Shown piece after piece: positions 11,220-24,131 of a stretch of 64,000 nucleotides of DNA. A model generated the notes under the pieces. That model made no database searches. It saw only the letters and a list, made by a program, of their open reading frames with translations, and had not been told where the DNA came from. The DNA lies in the NCBI GenBank assembly GCA_038373865.1, contig JAXGGA010004431.1, positions 24,539 through 88,538 on the forward strand. The letters are read 5' to 3'. This DNA is from Uloborus plumipes (lineage: Eukaryota > Arthropoda > Arachnida > Araneae > Uloboridae). Both the position numbers and the translations under genes were made by a program. Numbering within the stretch: the stretch's first letter is position 1; the number at the start of each line of letters is the position of its first letter.

Positions 11220-11600
11220 GCTATGAGAATACAAATTAAGTTAAAGCAAAAATTAGATTATATGTGCTCAATAAATCCGATTTCGATCATGGCATAATGT
11301 CTGCATGACAGTTATTTTTGCCTGACATGCGGGACAGCAGGTGATATCCATTTTGCGCTAACAACACGTACACACTTGCATTGTCCATATCATCTTCTAA
11401 TGCTCTTCGCGGCAGGAGGTTCAACACCCTAGGTATTACTATCGAAAATCAAACTGAACTTCTGTTACATACAAGATAAAAAATTTGTATAATGTTACCA
11501 TTTCAATGGGTACAATGGTACACAGCTTCTGAAGTAAGCTCCTCCGATTTTAAGAAAACTCTATTTTTTTAGGAAAGTTTCAGGCAGCCGTTGTAAAGTT

Positions 11601-14301
11601 CCACTAATAGTCCAGTCAATCTATGCAAAAAAAGGGGCTAAAATCGCAAATCCGGATGTAGTTCTGAATTTTTAATATGTTGTTTGGGTCCCTTTGGGTA
11701 GTGTAAATCTAAGTTTGCACCTTTCTAAAACCTGTGCTCGCTGCGAAACTCGCGAAAAACTGCAAAATTTTCGGACATTTTTCAGTTTTTCCTTTATAAC
11801 TCCTAAACTATGCAACTTTTAACTATACATGTGAATTACCCATTTTAAAGAACACTAAATTTTCAACAATTTAAGCTCAAGTGGAGTTCTGTAGGACGAA
11901 TAGTTCAGGAGATATCGTACTTCGAACAATGGAGTTTTTTTGCGAAAAGTGAAAAAATTATGCTCCGACCATATTTTGGACCAAATATCGACATAAATTC
12001 CTATTTTACAAGGCAAAAAATGGACATATAATTACAGCACATTTAATCAGCTTTCATTCAAGCCCAAACAATAGTCTGTAGCTTCAATATTTCATTTACA
12101 ATCGCGAAAAATAAATATTTAAAATTTTGAAAAATGAGCAAAATCGTTTCCTAATAAGAATAGGAGGGCAGTAGAAAAATGTGTAGAAGAGTAGAAAAGG
12201 GTAAAACTATATTAAAATGTTATTTTAAAAATTAAAAAAAAAACTTTACAGGTCATTTCCACTCATTTTTTTGCTATTTTTATGATGGTTCTTGTTGGCT
12301 GTGGTCTTATCCTGACTGTTTTCAGATTTTCCCCTATCACTCCTGAACTATGCAACTTTTGATGATACGTGTGCATACCCATTTTGAAGATCATTAAATT
12401 TGCAACAATTTAAGCTCAAGTGAGGTTCTGTAGGATGAATAGTTTAGGAGATATCGTACTTCAACAATTTGTCATTTTTTGCGAAAAATTAAATAAATAT
12501 GCTTCGATCATATTTTGAACCAAATATTGACATAAATTCTTATTCTACAAGACAAAAGATAGACATTTAATTACAGTACATCTAATCAGCTTTCATTTAA
12601 GCCTAAAAAGAAGTCTGTAGGTTCAATATTTCATTTACAGTTGTGAAAAAACAAATATTCGGAAATTGAAATTATTTTTGAGAAATGAGAAAAATTGTTT
12701 TCTAATAAGAATAGGAGAGCACTGGGCAACAGAAAAATGCATAGAGTTGTATAAAAAGGGTAACACTGTATTAAAATATTATTTTCATAATTTAAAAAAC
12801 CTCACAGGTGAATTTAGCTCAATGTTTTTCTTTTTTTTTCTTTTGTGGGCCTTTATTAGCTGTGGTCTTATAGCTAAGCTGCAGGAAAGAATGTGGTCTT
12901 CGTTCTGTCTCAAGATGTTTGTATTTTCTTCATCTCCGAAAACGTGAATGGCAAGGAAGTTGTAACAATTCTTTCCGTATTTAAATGAACATCTGGATCC
13001 AAAACAAAGACAACCTTCCTTTTCTGCAGCCTCGCAATAAGACCACAGCTAATAAAGACCCCCAAAAGAAAAAAAAGAAAAACATTGAGCTAAATTCACC
13101 TGTGAGGTTTTTTAAATTATGAAAATAAAATTTTAATACAGTGTTACCCTTTTTATACAACTCTATGCATTTTTCTGTTGCCCAGTGCTCTCCTATTCTT
13201 ATTAGAAGACAATTTTTCTCATTTCTCAAAAATAATTTCAATTTCCGAATATTTGTTTTTTCACAACTGTAAATGAAATATTGAACCTACAGACTTCTTT
13301 TTAGGCTTAAATGAAAGCTGATTAGATGTACTGTAATTAAATGTCTATCTTTTGTCTTGTAGAATAAGAATTTATGTCAATATTTGGTTCAAAATATGAT
13401 CGAAGCATATTTATTTAATTTTTCGCAAAAAATGACAAATTGTTGAAGTACGATATCTCCTAAACAATTCGTCCTACAGAACTCCACTTGAGCTTAAATT
13501 GTTGCAAATTTAATGATCTTCAAAATGGGTATGCACACGTATCATCAAAAGTTGCATAGTTCAGGAGTGAGAGGGGAAAATCTGAAACAGTCAGGATAAG
13601 ACCACAGCCAACAAGAACCATCATAAAAATAGCAAAAAAATGAGTGAAAAAGACCTGCAAAGTTTTTTTTTAATTTTTAAAATAACATTTTAATACAGTT
13701 TTACCCTTTTAATACTCTTCTACGCAATTTTTTACTGTCTACTGCCCTCCTATTCTAATTAGGAAACGATTTTGCTCATTTTTCAAAATTTTAAATATTT
13801 ATTTTTCGCGATTGTAAATGAAATATTGAACCTACAGACTATTGTTTGGGCTTGAGTGAAAGCTGATTAAATGTGTTGTAATTATATGTCCATTTTTTGC
13901 CTTGTAAAATAGGAATTTATGTCGATATTTGGTCCAAAATATGGTCGAAGCATAATTTTTTCACTTTTCGCAAAAAAACTCCATTGTTCGAAGTACGATA
14001 TCTCCTGAACTATTCGTCCTACGGAACTCCACTTGAGCTTAAATTGTTGCAAATTTAGTGTTCTTTAAAATGGGTATTCACTTGTATAATTAAAAGTTGC
14101 ATAGTTTAGGAGTTATAAAGGAAAAACTGAAAAATGTCCTGAAATTTTGCAGTTTTTCGCGAGTTTCGCAGCGAGCACAGGTTTTAGAAAGGTGCAAACT
14201 TAGATTTACACTACCCAAAGGGACCCAAACAACATATTAAAAATTCAGAACTACATCCGGATTTGCGATTTTAATGTCTAATTTGACTGGACTATAAGTG
14301 T
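11601..14301. mobile_element. giant foldback (palindromic) element 1
   Basis: The left arm (11601-12925) and right arm (12985-14301) are inverted copies of about 1.3 kb, with only scattered differences and a loop of about 60 nt centred near 12954. Outer ends read CACTAATAGTCCAGTC and, inverted, CACTTATAGTCCAGTC. A 7-bp TAAAGTT lies directly outside each end (11594-11600, 14302-14308) and may be the target duplication. Each arm itself contains a 540-bp unit twice (compare TATGCAACTTTT at 11809 and 12349). Matching short frames starting MKLFLRNEKN occur in both arms, but the upstream unit is not open, so they are not treated as genes. No transposase. Superfamily unknown. Confidence 0.85.
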
Positions 14302-14390
14302 TAAAGTTACTGGAGTGTTATTCAAAGTGCCTGCATTAAAGCAAATATCGGCGCAGAGCTCTTGAAGCCTTATGAACGCAACCAAGATCT

Positions 14391-14462
14391 GCCTTAACTG
14401 ACCGAGTGGTTAAAGCGCTTGCTTTGCTCTGTAGGCGGTTTGGAGTTCAATCCTATTGTGTG
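14391..14462 (+). pseudogene. degenerate tRNA-like sequence (tRNA pseudogene or SINE head)
   Basis: An A-box-like TGACCGAGTGGT (14399-14410) and a B-box-like GAGTTCAATCC (14443-14453) are spaced as in a tRNA. The acceptor and T stems do not pair well, so a working tRNA is unlikely. It begins about 90 bp outside foldback element 1. Confidence 0.4.
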
Positions 14463-15417
14463 TAGTTAAAATAACTTACGAATTTATGTAAAATTGATTG
14501 GTAGTGGGAAAGTATTAACCTGACGAACATTAATTTAACAAATAATTGAAAGTAATCTTCCAGCTTGATGAATGCTCTTTTTTCTTTCTTTTGATAGAGA
14601 ATTCTGGTGTAACCTTACACAGAAATTTGTAAAACGTTACGCTAAAATAACATTACCCTGGTGTAACCTTGAACCAGATATATCGACTAAGTTACTCCAT
14701 AGCGTTAGAGAAAGCACTGCTGCCACCGTATTCATGGACTATGGTTACATGAAATTTTTTACAGATTACTCATACCTCACAAAGCGTAGCAAACGGTTTT
14801 CCGTTTTTAATCAGCATCTTTTTAAAAACTGCAATAATGCGAGTTGTGTAATCACACGTTAATAGGTAGTGTGTTTTAAGATTAAGTTTTCGCTTAGTGT
14901 GGAAAATTCCGAGACTCAACTGCCGCACATGCAAATTAATTGTCAAAAAAAAAAAAAAAAAAAAAAAACAAGTAAAAGAAATGTTAATCTTGGAATTTTT
15001 CAATGTGAGAAAAGGGTCACTATTAGTTGAATGCTGCACTTCGTTTAAAAATGAATATCACATCACTGAAATCTACACCCTCAACCTACACAAAACTCAA
15101 ACTTTTTGTGTTTTTACATGTTCAAGAAACGCAGCCTATGATTTGTAGTGAATTCCCTCTAACTGCCGTAAAATTCAGCGCTTTTCATTGTTTTCACTGG
15201 TTTCATTGTTTGCAAGGTAGCTTGTGTTAACCACAAGAAATATGATTGTATAACTTCGCCTCCGTTTTCATATTGCTGATAGTATTGTCTTTTTCGACTT
15301 TTAAGCTCATTGGATTAGCTTTATTTTTTACATACTTTTTATTTTCAACATTGATGTGATTACAGGAAGGCCACTATTCAACGAACTCTGCTCTTCGCGA
15401 AAACATGGTTATCAGTA

Positions 15418-15957
15418 CACTGTAAAAAATAAATGCTGTTTTGACAGTATAATACAGCCAATTTTACATTCATAAACTGTAAAAATTGCAAATTTTACAG
15501 TAATAAACTAAAATTGCTACGTTTATAGTACTGAACTAAAATTGCCAACTTTACAGTAATGAGCTGTAAAGATGCTAATTTAGCAGTTCATTACCATGCA
15601 TTTTGTAGTTTTAAACTGGAACCTCTGATGCCAGTATTATACTGTTGTTTTTATTCTATAATACAGATACATTTTACGGCAACAAACTGCAAAACTGCTA
15701 ACTTTTGTAGCAGTTTAGCAGCTTTTGTAGCATTTTGTAGTTTTAAACTGGAACTTCAGATGCCAGTATTATACTGTGGTTTTTATTCTATAATACAGAT
15801 AAATTTTACGGCAATAAGCTGCAAAACTGCTAACTTTACAGAAAGAAACTTTAAATTGCTAGTTTTACTGTTTATTATTGTGCATTTTACAGTTTTAAAT
15901 TAGGACCTCGGCTGCCAGTATTATACTGTAAAAATAACAGTTCATTTTTTTGCAGTG
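15418..15957 (+). mobile_element. ACTGTAAAA-family MITE, copy D (extended)
   Basis: Clean ends CACTGTAAAAAATAAATG and CATTTTTTTGCAGTG with TA on both sides (15416-15417, 15958-15959). At 540 bp it is longer than its siblings. The module border GATGCCAGTATTATACTG appears twice before the terminal one, so it carries three modules instead of two. Confidence 0.85.
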
Positions 15958-17317
15958 TACAATAAAGCCTCATTAATCCGAGCAGTGTTAAACCGGTCTT
16001 CGCTTTATCCGGATAACTATTTAGACGTACTAACTGGACAAATAAAAGGCGATTTAGTGCGATAAGTATTTTTGTAAGCCGTATTTTGTATTTTGTAATT
16101 TTCTCTTAAGTAGTTTTATATTTTATTCTCTTGGAACATGTTAGAAAATTAAATAAACGATCCGACAGAAATCATTAACTTTTAACGCTGCTTAATATAT
16201 ATCATTATCTTAATATATACCGCTAATCATAACAGAGCAAGAGTAGCAGTTAAAATGCTAACTCAGCAGCGGCTTATAAATAGTTTTAAAGCGGTTTACA
16301 AATAGTTTGAACAAATAGTTGAAAAAGGCTGCTTTTCAACTATTGCTTAGAGTATTTTGCTTAGAGTTTATTGTGTTTTGAAGTTGAGAAACTTTTCTTG
16401 ACAAAAAGGTACGGAAAGGTAGACTAAAGCGGGTAGGTTACCGAAAAACGATCGAAAATTGTAGTTTTTGCCTTTTTATCGTGACTATTTTCGTTTCATT
16501 CTTTAGATGGGATCGTGAACTTCAAAATAAATGGTGATTCTTGCGTTATTTCAAACCTAATATATAGTTATCATCAAAAATTACAAACACTTGAAACACC
16601 CGCTTTGAAGTTGGGTAAAATTAAACAATTGTGTGTAGATTTGTCAATCAAATACGAAGTAAAAAAAAATTATTAAATTAATTCACCAGCTAACTGCCTT
16701 TATGTATTTATTTATTTGTTATACTTATAAAATTTAAATTGGAAATTCTAGTCACCACGTTTGTTTATAAATTATAAAGAAATAATTGATTAAATGAATG
16801 GGCTAGCTAAATGCCATCATAAAAAAATGAGTCATTTTTCTATTATATTTAGCTAAAATCAATAAAAAATACAGAAATATTAGCATTAAAAAGTAAATCC
16901 GCTTCGCGCTATGCACTTAGCCTAAAAGCACGTGTTTTATTTCAACAATTACCTTTAAAAAAGAGAGAATCATTGTTTATAAGTGTATGATGTCAGAATA
17001 ACGTAATAATGTTGACAATAAAAAGAATAAGCTGGTTTTTGCCTAAATACAATTTATCTATCTTCAGTTTGTTTTAAAAATAACTGTTTTTCTTTTTTTA
17101 GTTTTAACACTGGTTACACCATACTGCTTCAGCCCTGCTTCTCTAGGAATGACTATGCGGCGGCATAAGAATGCCTGCACGTTTTAGGCTACCCTCCCTT
17201 ATGCCGACACTAAACGGCGATCTGATACAATCTCGTTTTATAACCAATATCCGTAAACGTTTTTACACAGCGGAGTAAATCGACTGTTTTTAAATTGGGT
17301 TTACCAGCTAAGCGCTA

Positions 17318-17694
17318 CACTGTAAAAAATGAATGTTGTTTTTACAGTATAATACAGCAAATTTTATAGTGATAAACTGTAAAAATTGCTAATTTACCGT
17401 AATAAACTGTAAAATTTCTACTTTTACAGTACTAATCTGTAAAATTGCTAATTTTACAGTAATAAACTGCAAAATTGCTAATTCTATAGTGTACTACGGT
17501 GCATTTTACAGTTTTAAACTTTAACCTCTGCTGCTAGTATTATACTGTTGTTTTTATTGTGTAATAAAGCTAAATTTTAGGAAATCAACTGTAAAATTTG
17601 AAACTTCACAGTTTATTACTGTGCATTTTAGTTTTAAATTGGAATATCGGCTGCAGTATTATACTGTAAAAACAGCTGTTCATTTTTTGCAGTG
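17318..17694 (+). mobile_element. ACTGTAAAA-family MITE, copy E
   Basis: Ends CACTGTAAAAAATGAATG and CATTTTTTGCAGTG, flanked by TA on each side (17316-17317, 17695-17696). Two modules with the usual palindromic units. One of the best-preserved copies. Confidence 0.9.
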
Positions 17695-19625
17695 TACTCT
17701 TTGTTTACATAGATGCTCTCTCTCTGTAACAATATTTTTAAATTGAAATTCTACTTTGAAATGTCATGTTATTGAATGTTGAATTTGTCTAATAATTTAT
17801 TCTAATGCATTTTCCCTTATGGTTCAGACCGATTCATTCAACAACTCCTCAAACCTGGTAGAAAAGACGAACGCTTAAATTTATAAATGCGTCGTGCATT
17901 GTAACAGTGGTGTAACTTCATAACAATAATCTAAGCATTAACGGCATAACAATAATCAATATAACGACAATAATCAAAGCATTTCAAATGTGGGAAGGAA
18001 TAACATTAAAATCTGCTTTCCTTTGCAAAATAATGTAGGTCAAACTAAATGAAAATTATTTGCTAGAGTCTTTTAACTTACAGATTTAACTTGGTATTTC
18101 TTTGAAATTAATGTTTCTCCATGAAAACATCTCATGAGTGGTTTCAAAGTTTTTTTTATTACATCGAAAATTCAGATTTTGAAACGTGAAATTTTACGTC
18201 ACTTGTCACAAAATTCCTATTACAAACTGCTTAATTTTTTTTAATGAATTTATATGAACAGTCCAATGGGCAAATAAATTATTTTGAATCGAAACCTTTT
18301 TTAAAGCTAATTAATTAAAATTAAGTTTGAAAGGATACTTAAAATAAATTGTACTATGCATTTTGTTCGCGTTAATAGATATCTTTTTAGGAAGCTTAGC
18401 ACTTTTGTCCGAACGTAAAAGGCGTTTAATCATATAACTTTGTATAACAACCCTCAGCGTTAAACAAGGACTTTTTCCTCGGACAATAAGTTTATACCAC
18501 TAACACATTTCTTAACTAAAATATTGAGGGTTTATATTTATTTGATATTTCGAAAAATAAATTGCACACAACTGTTTCAAAAGATTAACAAGACTTTTAC
18601 TCAAAGAAAAAAAAAAGTTAAAGTTAAAGCACAAAGATAATCAGTTGTTTTGTTTCCCGTTCTATGAGTTTAGACAAAATAACTTTAAAATTTGTTTCAT
18701 TCAAATTCTTAACTATACCTTAAGGTCACAGAATGAAAAATATACTGGGGTTTGAAGATTTATTGAACAATTTTAACATCAATGAATTGCATTGCATTTA
18801 TCTAGAAAGTTTAATGCATCACGTCTGTATGAGAAAAAATAATACTAATATTTGTTTAATAATCAATTAAATCTGTTTAACTGACTGAAGAGTTCGATTT
18901 ATTTGTGACATTACTGGCTTGAAGCTCGCAAATTTAGATTAATTTTTAACTAAAAACCAAAATAAAAATATTATAGTTAACATTAACTTAAAATCAGTGA
19001 ACTTGTGTGCTCATTATAAAATATATGTTGTCCTCACCTTAAAAATGAAACGTATTACGGATTTATAAAAGTGCTTAATTTTGCTATTATAAATATGACT
19101 AAATCAATGCAATAAATATCAATCAAAATTTAAGTTAAATTATTTTTCGAAACTTGCGTATCTTTAGGAAGTCAAGTACTCTAAAATTTCAATTACGAAA
19201 TGGGCTAAAAACATCTTGAATCAATGATAAATTGAAGTTTAAAGAAGTAAAGTGCGTTGGAAAAATAAAGCAATTTCAAAGAAACATTAACGCATAAATT
19301 GCTCACTTTTTAAATATTTAGTTTTTAAAAAAAAATAAACATTTTTTAGATCAATGATATTTCATTTACATCCTATTAAGTGAGCAAAATGCAAGCATAA
19401 AATAAATTATATAATTTCAAAATTATTAAAACAGAATGATAAGTAAATTAAAGTGTTGCAAGAAACTTTTCAAAGGAAAACTTTTTGACTCATGCCTCAA
19501 AACGCAAATATTGCACTCAAAACTAATGCACGAAAAATGTTTAGTGCTGCCTCAAGTTAAGTAACGATTTTGCCCGAAGAGCAGCATCCTAAGATCTAAA
19601 AGAGTTCAGGGAGAACGTTTCTTAC

Positions 19626-19740
19626 CTTCTTGGGATACTTAAGAAGAGGAAAAGAGCTCCGGAATTGAATTCGGCCGCAAGACGCTAGGGCCACTGCAGA
19701 GGAAGCCGTCGGGCACTACAGCCAATCAGAGCGCAGCGCT
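19626..19740 (-). other. inferred non-coding first exon of the acidic-protein gene
   Basis: The minus strand runs from the GC-rich core to a near-consensus donor, AAGAAG|GTAAGA, with the last exon base at 19626. There is no ATG in the proposed exon between the inverted CCAAT box and the donor, consistent with a 5' UTR exon. The upstream limit is a guess. Pairing with the acceptor at 4804 is inference. Confidence 0.35.
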
Positions 19741-19800
19741 CGCGCACGAGCACGGCGTACAGGCATTTAGGGAAGAGGGGGTAAGTCCGATTTTCGGCGG
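19650..19800. promoter_or_regulatory. GC/CpG-rich promoter-like segment, possibly bidirectional
   Basis: This is the most CpG-dense stretch of the window apart from the element near 25 kb. It includes CGGCCG, GCGCTCGCGC and a CCAAT box (AGCCAATCAGAG, 19720-19731; ATTGG on minus). It is flanked by donor-like sites pointing outward on both strands: minus at 19626|19625 and plus GAGGGG|GTAAGT at 19780|19781. That is the layout of a divergent promoter. The minus side fits the acidic-protein gene. No plus-strand coding exon was found downstream. Confidence 0.45.
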
Positions 19801-22800
19801 AGCCACTTTCTGTAAATCCTGTGCTTTTTGACTTTTATTTTCCACACTTTGTTTAATTAGGATTAATTTTGGCTGAAAGGTTATTTTTCATCGCAATGAA
19901 AGATGTTCATCGCGAAGTCACTTTTCTTTTTTTCTTGTGACAGATTTTAATGACATTAGAGTTTTCAAATTACTAAAGAGTATATTGAGTTTGAAAGTTG
20001 GTATTTCATGGCATTTTTGACTGTATAAAAAGGGCTTTCACATTAAAATAGATTTAAATAAGCAACTACACATATCAGCGCATTAAAGGGGGGAAAATAG
20101 CGATGCATTTAAATATTTTTTCAGCTGATATTAAATGAGGACTGACAAAATACTTTTTTTAACATGCAAAAAAAAAAAAAATAGTCAAGCGTCAAGCATA
20201 GGACAGAAACCATCCAAGATGTCACGTTGAAGTATGCTTTTATTGTATGAAACTAAAAGGTTTCGTGCTACGAAAAAAAATTGGCATTTCTCTTAATTAT
20301 GTTTTTTGCTAAGATTAAGAGATAAGGTTTGCTCCAGTAAATAATCTAAAGTAAGAATGATGTTACAAAAGGATTGACTTACATTTATTATTATCAGTTT
20401 ACTTAAAACAAATAATGAGCCCTAATTAATAAATTAACCAATAGCATAGCATGCCTTCGAATGAGGTGCATCATTTATTATACTATAAGTTAGTAACGTA
20501 GATACACAAGTGGAAAAGGAAATATACATGTAATTACAACACGTGGTACATCCAGCTGGGGTTAATTATGAACCCGCCCAAAGTTTCTTTGTAAACTTAA
20601 ATCAGAAAAAAAAATGTTTCAAATTTATTTCTTTTAAAAATTTATTTCTTTAGGTACTCATTTCTCAAAATTTTCCCTAGAGTTATTCAGTTGAAAAATA
20701 TATACTTTTATGTTCCAAAAATACTTTTCTGTCTCCAAAATGCTTTTAAATAGAAAGACATTTTTTTTTTGTAATAACATTGCGAACATCTTAAACTTTA
20801 AATGTAGTTTCGAAAGAATATTGTCTCGAAACATATTCTATTCATTTAGAAAACTTAAATAAAATATGTTTCGTATATACTAAACCCTATTAAAATGCTG
20901 TTCTTTCAAAACTGTTCTTAATATTACTTAAAAGCATAAAATCTTAGAAATAGTGTTCCAGCACAGTTGAGTTCTTATTACTTTTCCAGTACATAAAATT
21001 TGCTTTTTGTACAATGAACTAATTAATAAAAGTGCCATCTGCATTCTAGAGACAATGAAAAGTCATAATAGTTCCGACATCAAAAATAAAAACATATTAA
21101 ATGTTTCACTGAAGTGGGACAAAAATGGCGTCTGTCAGAGGCCGGCTCAGATTTCTAAATTTCTCTTATTATCAATAAACATTTGACGGCTCATTTATTT
21201 AATGTTTATTAAATCTTCTGCATCATAAATTAATTATGCCTGGATAAATGCGATTTCAATTTAGCACGTTTTAAAAGTAATACCCATTCTTCCGGTTTTG
21301 ATAAGGAATTTATTTGAATCATGAAAGAGATGATTTGTGTCACCATAAATTATTGTAGTGGACAACAGGTAACAAAACTAATTGAGATGCTTCACTTTTT
21401 GATTTAATTATTATTGTTACACTTGTGTAAAAATAAAAATAAAAGACACTTCTGGTGTTAATGAGTAAGCATATAAGGACAAAATGTATCAAATAAGCGA
21501 CAAGAGAATGCTCTTCATTACCGAAATATAAAACTGAATGAAATACGCACACTGGTTGCTTTATATATGCGTATGAAAATTAAATATGATACAGATGCTA
21601 ATGATAGTGAAAATTTTAAGTTAACATTCAAGTTCAGTAGACTGTATTAGTGACCCTTAATTATTATGAATAAGCCATTTTTGGCTTGAATATTCTTTTT
21701 CAAAGACTTAATAGCGAATTTAAGTATGTTTGAACTTAATAATTATTGTTTTTTGAAAATTTTGAACTTACTACTTTTTGTGTAAGATGGTCTCAGATTT
21801 GTTTTTTGTTTATCTAAGTACTGTCTGCTTTTTTCTGAAAAATTACTACCTCCTCAAAATTCAGTTTTTTTTTTTTTTTTAACATTACGACTGAAAAAAT
21901 TTTTTTTACATTACGACTGAAAAAATATAAATAAATAAAATAAATGTCTCTCACGCTCAAACAAAACGATTTACAATCATAAAATAAATTTATCGTTAAT
22001 AAGAGTAAGAACCTTTGAATAAAAAAGGACCTTCATAACTCTTTCTCAGGAGTTCCAGCTCATCAGACCGTTTCTGTTGATTTCAGGAGGTTAAAGAGAT
22101 TGTTCCAAGAAAAGATTATTTGGGCTGGTTGGAGGAATTTAAAAGAAATTTGAAGATTTACATAAGTGTTAGTCGCTACATCATGAGTTTTCTCGTTAAA
22201 AGCGAGCTATGCTCACATAGACCTAACATTGTTTAAACCAATTTCATTGTTAGTTTTGGCTTCTCGTTAAATCAGGGATCGTTATAAGCGAGTTCGGCTG
22301 TGCTTTTTCTGTGCTCCGCTTAAAAACGGCATTACATAATATATATAAACTAATGTCTTAAAATCAAATATTGCCGCCTTTTTTGGAAGTAGTAAAGTTT
22401 CTTGCCCATAGGATATTTAAACTGATTCATAATTTACTGATTACATATTTTGTAGCGTAAGAGATGTTTCGTAAAATCCACGCATGTGTTCCACCACACA
22501 TAAAATTTATATTACTGCAGCATTTCGATTTTAAAGTATAAAATATCGACGTTCACAACTGGGTGAATTAAAAATAACATTTATACTGCAATTTTTGGGC
22601 CGGAAAAACCTCAATCTTGTCAAGCAAAAGACTTTCAACGCTTTCTATTCTTAGAAAAGAAACCACTTTCCACGCGTCAGATTGGTAAGAAAAGATAGCG
22701 AGACAGTAACGACGTTTTAAAAACCACAAAAAACCAACAAAAATCAAGCTATTGATTCCGCAGAACAAAACATCCTTGGCAGGAATTCAAGAAAATTGAA

Positions 22801-23611
22801 ATGGATGAATAAAGTACAACCAGCATATATTGTCACCATGGGAGGAAAACCATGCCCATTTCTCGTCAAAATCCCTTGGTAGCGATAAGAAGAAAAAAAA
22901 TGTCACTGGAGTATGTCTTTGATTTATACTATTCGTGGCATTTTTATCGCGGATCCTCTTACTCAAAGGAGATTGTCAAGAAAAATGGAATCGCTGAGGA
23001 ATATTGTAAGCGCCTCAGAGCAATTTCGGAATGCTTTTATGCATGTGCTTTTGCTCTTTGTGTACAAAATAAATCAGAGGCACTACTGGATTATTTTAGG
23101 TATAAATAAATCGTACGAATGTTTTGTATGGGTTCGGTAATTGAAATTAGAAAGAAGCAGACATTCATTATTGCCGTTTGAAGAAAAGTTTGCTTAAGTG
23201 CACTATTTCATATTTTTTTGGAAAATGGTTTCTTTTTTGATTAAGTAGTAAAACTTGTTTTTCACGAAAATTGCTAGAAAGAAATATTCCTTTAGTTGTT
23301 TATTTTTTTCCTGTGGTGGATAGTTAGAATGAATAGAAACTCGATTTCTCACTCGCAAATAGCTTTAAGAGTTTCATACAATTGTTTCGGGGCTACAAGA
23401 ACCCCTCTTTCAAAGCAAAAGATGCGCGATTGCAAATGAAAATCCATCAAGCAAATGTATATGCTTTTTGTTTGTTTAACATGATTTTTTAAAATAATTA
23501 TTTATGCATTAAAGTAATAGTTTAATGAGAGTTCTTGACTTACATTCAAAGCAAATATGTTTTTTTAGCAACAAAAAATAACAAATTATGTACCCCATAA
23601 ATTAAACATCT
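19801..23611. other. intergenic, no gene seen
   Basis: AT-rich DNA without a supportable frame. The only repeat noted is a 19-bp word (ACATTACGACTGAAAAAAT) duplicated at 21882 and 21908 next to a T-run. Short open frames, for example 22852-23109, show no recognisable protein features. Confidence 0.5.
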
Positions 23612-23615
23612 TTAA

Positions 23616-24127
23616 CCCATTAATGCCTGACATTTTTTTTTCCAAAGATATTTTGTATACTGGTTACAAACAGTGTTGAATGGACAGGAAAAACAATAAA
23701 AAAAAATATGTCAAAAATAATTGTATTATTAAGCAAAGAAAAATCGTCCCTTAAAAGTTACGATAGACCCCAGAGGGTACATACTTGTTTTACTAAAAAA
23801 AAATTCTGCCTACGATATAGTATTTAAAAAGATATTTTACAAGAAGAAATAAAATCAGCAATTAACATAGACTGGTAAGCTGGGAATAACTTTGAAAACT
23901 TAGCTTTTTTTCTTGAGATTATGAACGATGTCATTTTTGATAAAGATCATATTAAAACTGCTACCGAAGACACTTTACAATGGTTATGTGCTGAAAACTG
24001 TTAATAACAAAATGAAACAATACCAAGGTACTAATTGAATACTATTAATTGATTGAAATGTTCATTTTGGGAAAATTCAGACCCCTTTTTGGATCGTCCC
24101 TAAAAAGGGACGCTAGGCATTAATGGG
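23616..24127 (+). mobile_element. piggyBac-like MITE, copy 1
   Basis: TTAA (23612-23615) then CCCATTAATGCC, and at the other end GGCATTAATGGG then TTAA (24128-24131). TTAA duplication and CCC...GGG termini are the hallmark of the piggyBac superfamily. The 512-bp interior, with words such as CGATAGACCCCAGAGGG, has no transposase, so it would depend on an element elsewhere. Confidence 0.85.
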
Positions 24128-24131
24128 TTAA

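Larger units (their letters stand above)
4804..19625 (-). other. inferred first intron, transposon-rich
   Basis: If the acceptor at 4804 pairs with the donor at 19625, this 14.8-kb stretch is one intron. It holds five ACTGTAAAA-type MITEs, one 2.7-kb foldback element, one tRNA-like sequence and a short perfect hairpin, described separately. The parts 5042-5360 (very AT-rich simple sequence), 5640-8632, 9138-10097, 10468-10655, 11189-11590, 14463-15415, 15958-17315 and 17697-19620 show no coding frame, RNA gene or repeat that I can support. Confidence 0.35.

Noticed and set aside
12666..13241. Mirror-image frames MKLFLRNEKN... in foldback 1
   Set aside because: They match only because the arms match; the paralogous 540-bp unit is not open, so coding selection is not supported.
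14391..14462. Functional tRNA gene
   Set aside because: A and B boxes are present but acceptor and T stems do not pair.
22852..23140. Overlapping 85- and 75-codon plus-strand frames
   Set aside because: No domain, no splice or promoter support, and overlapping frames are equally open.
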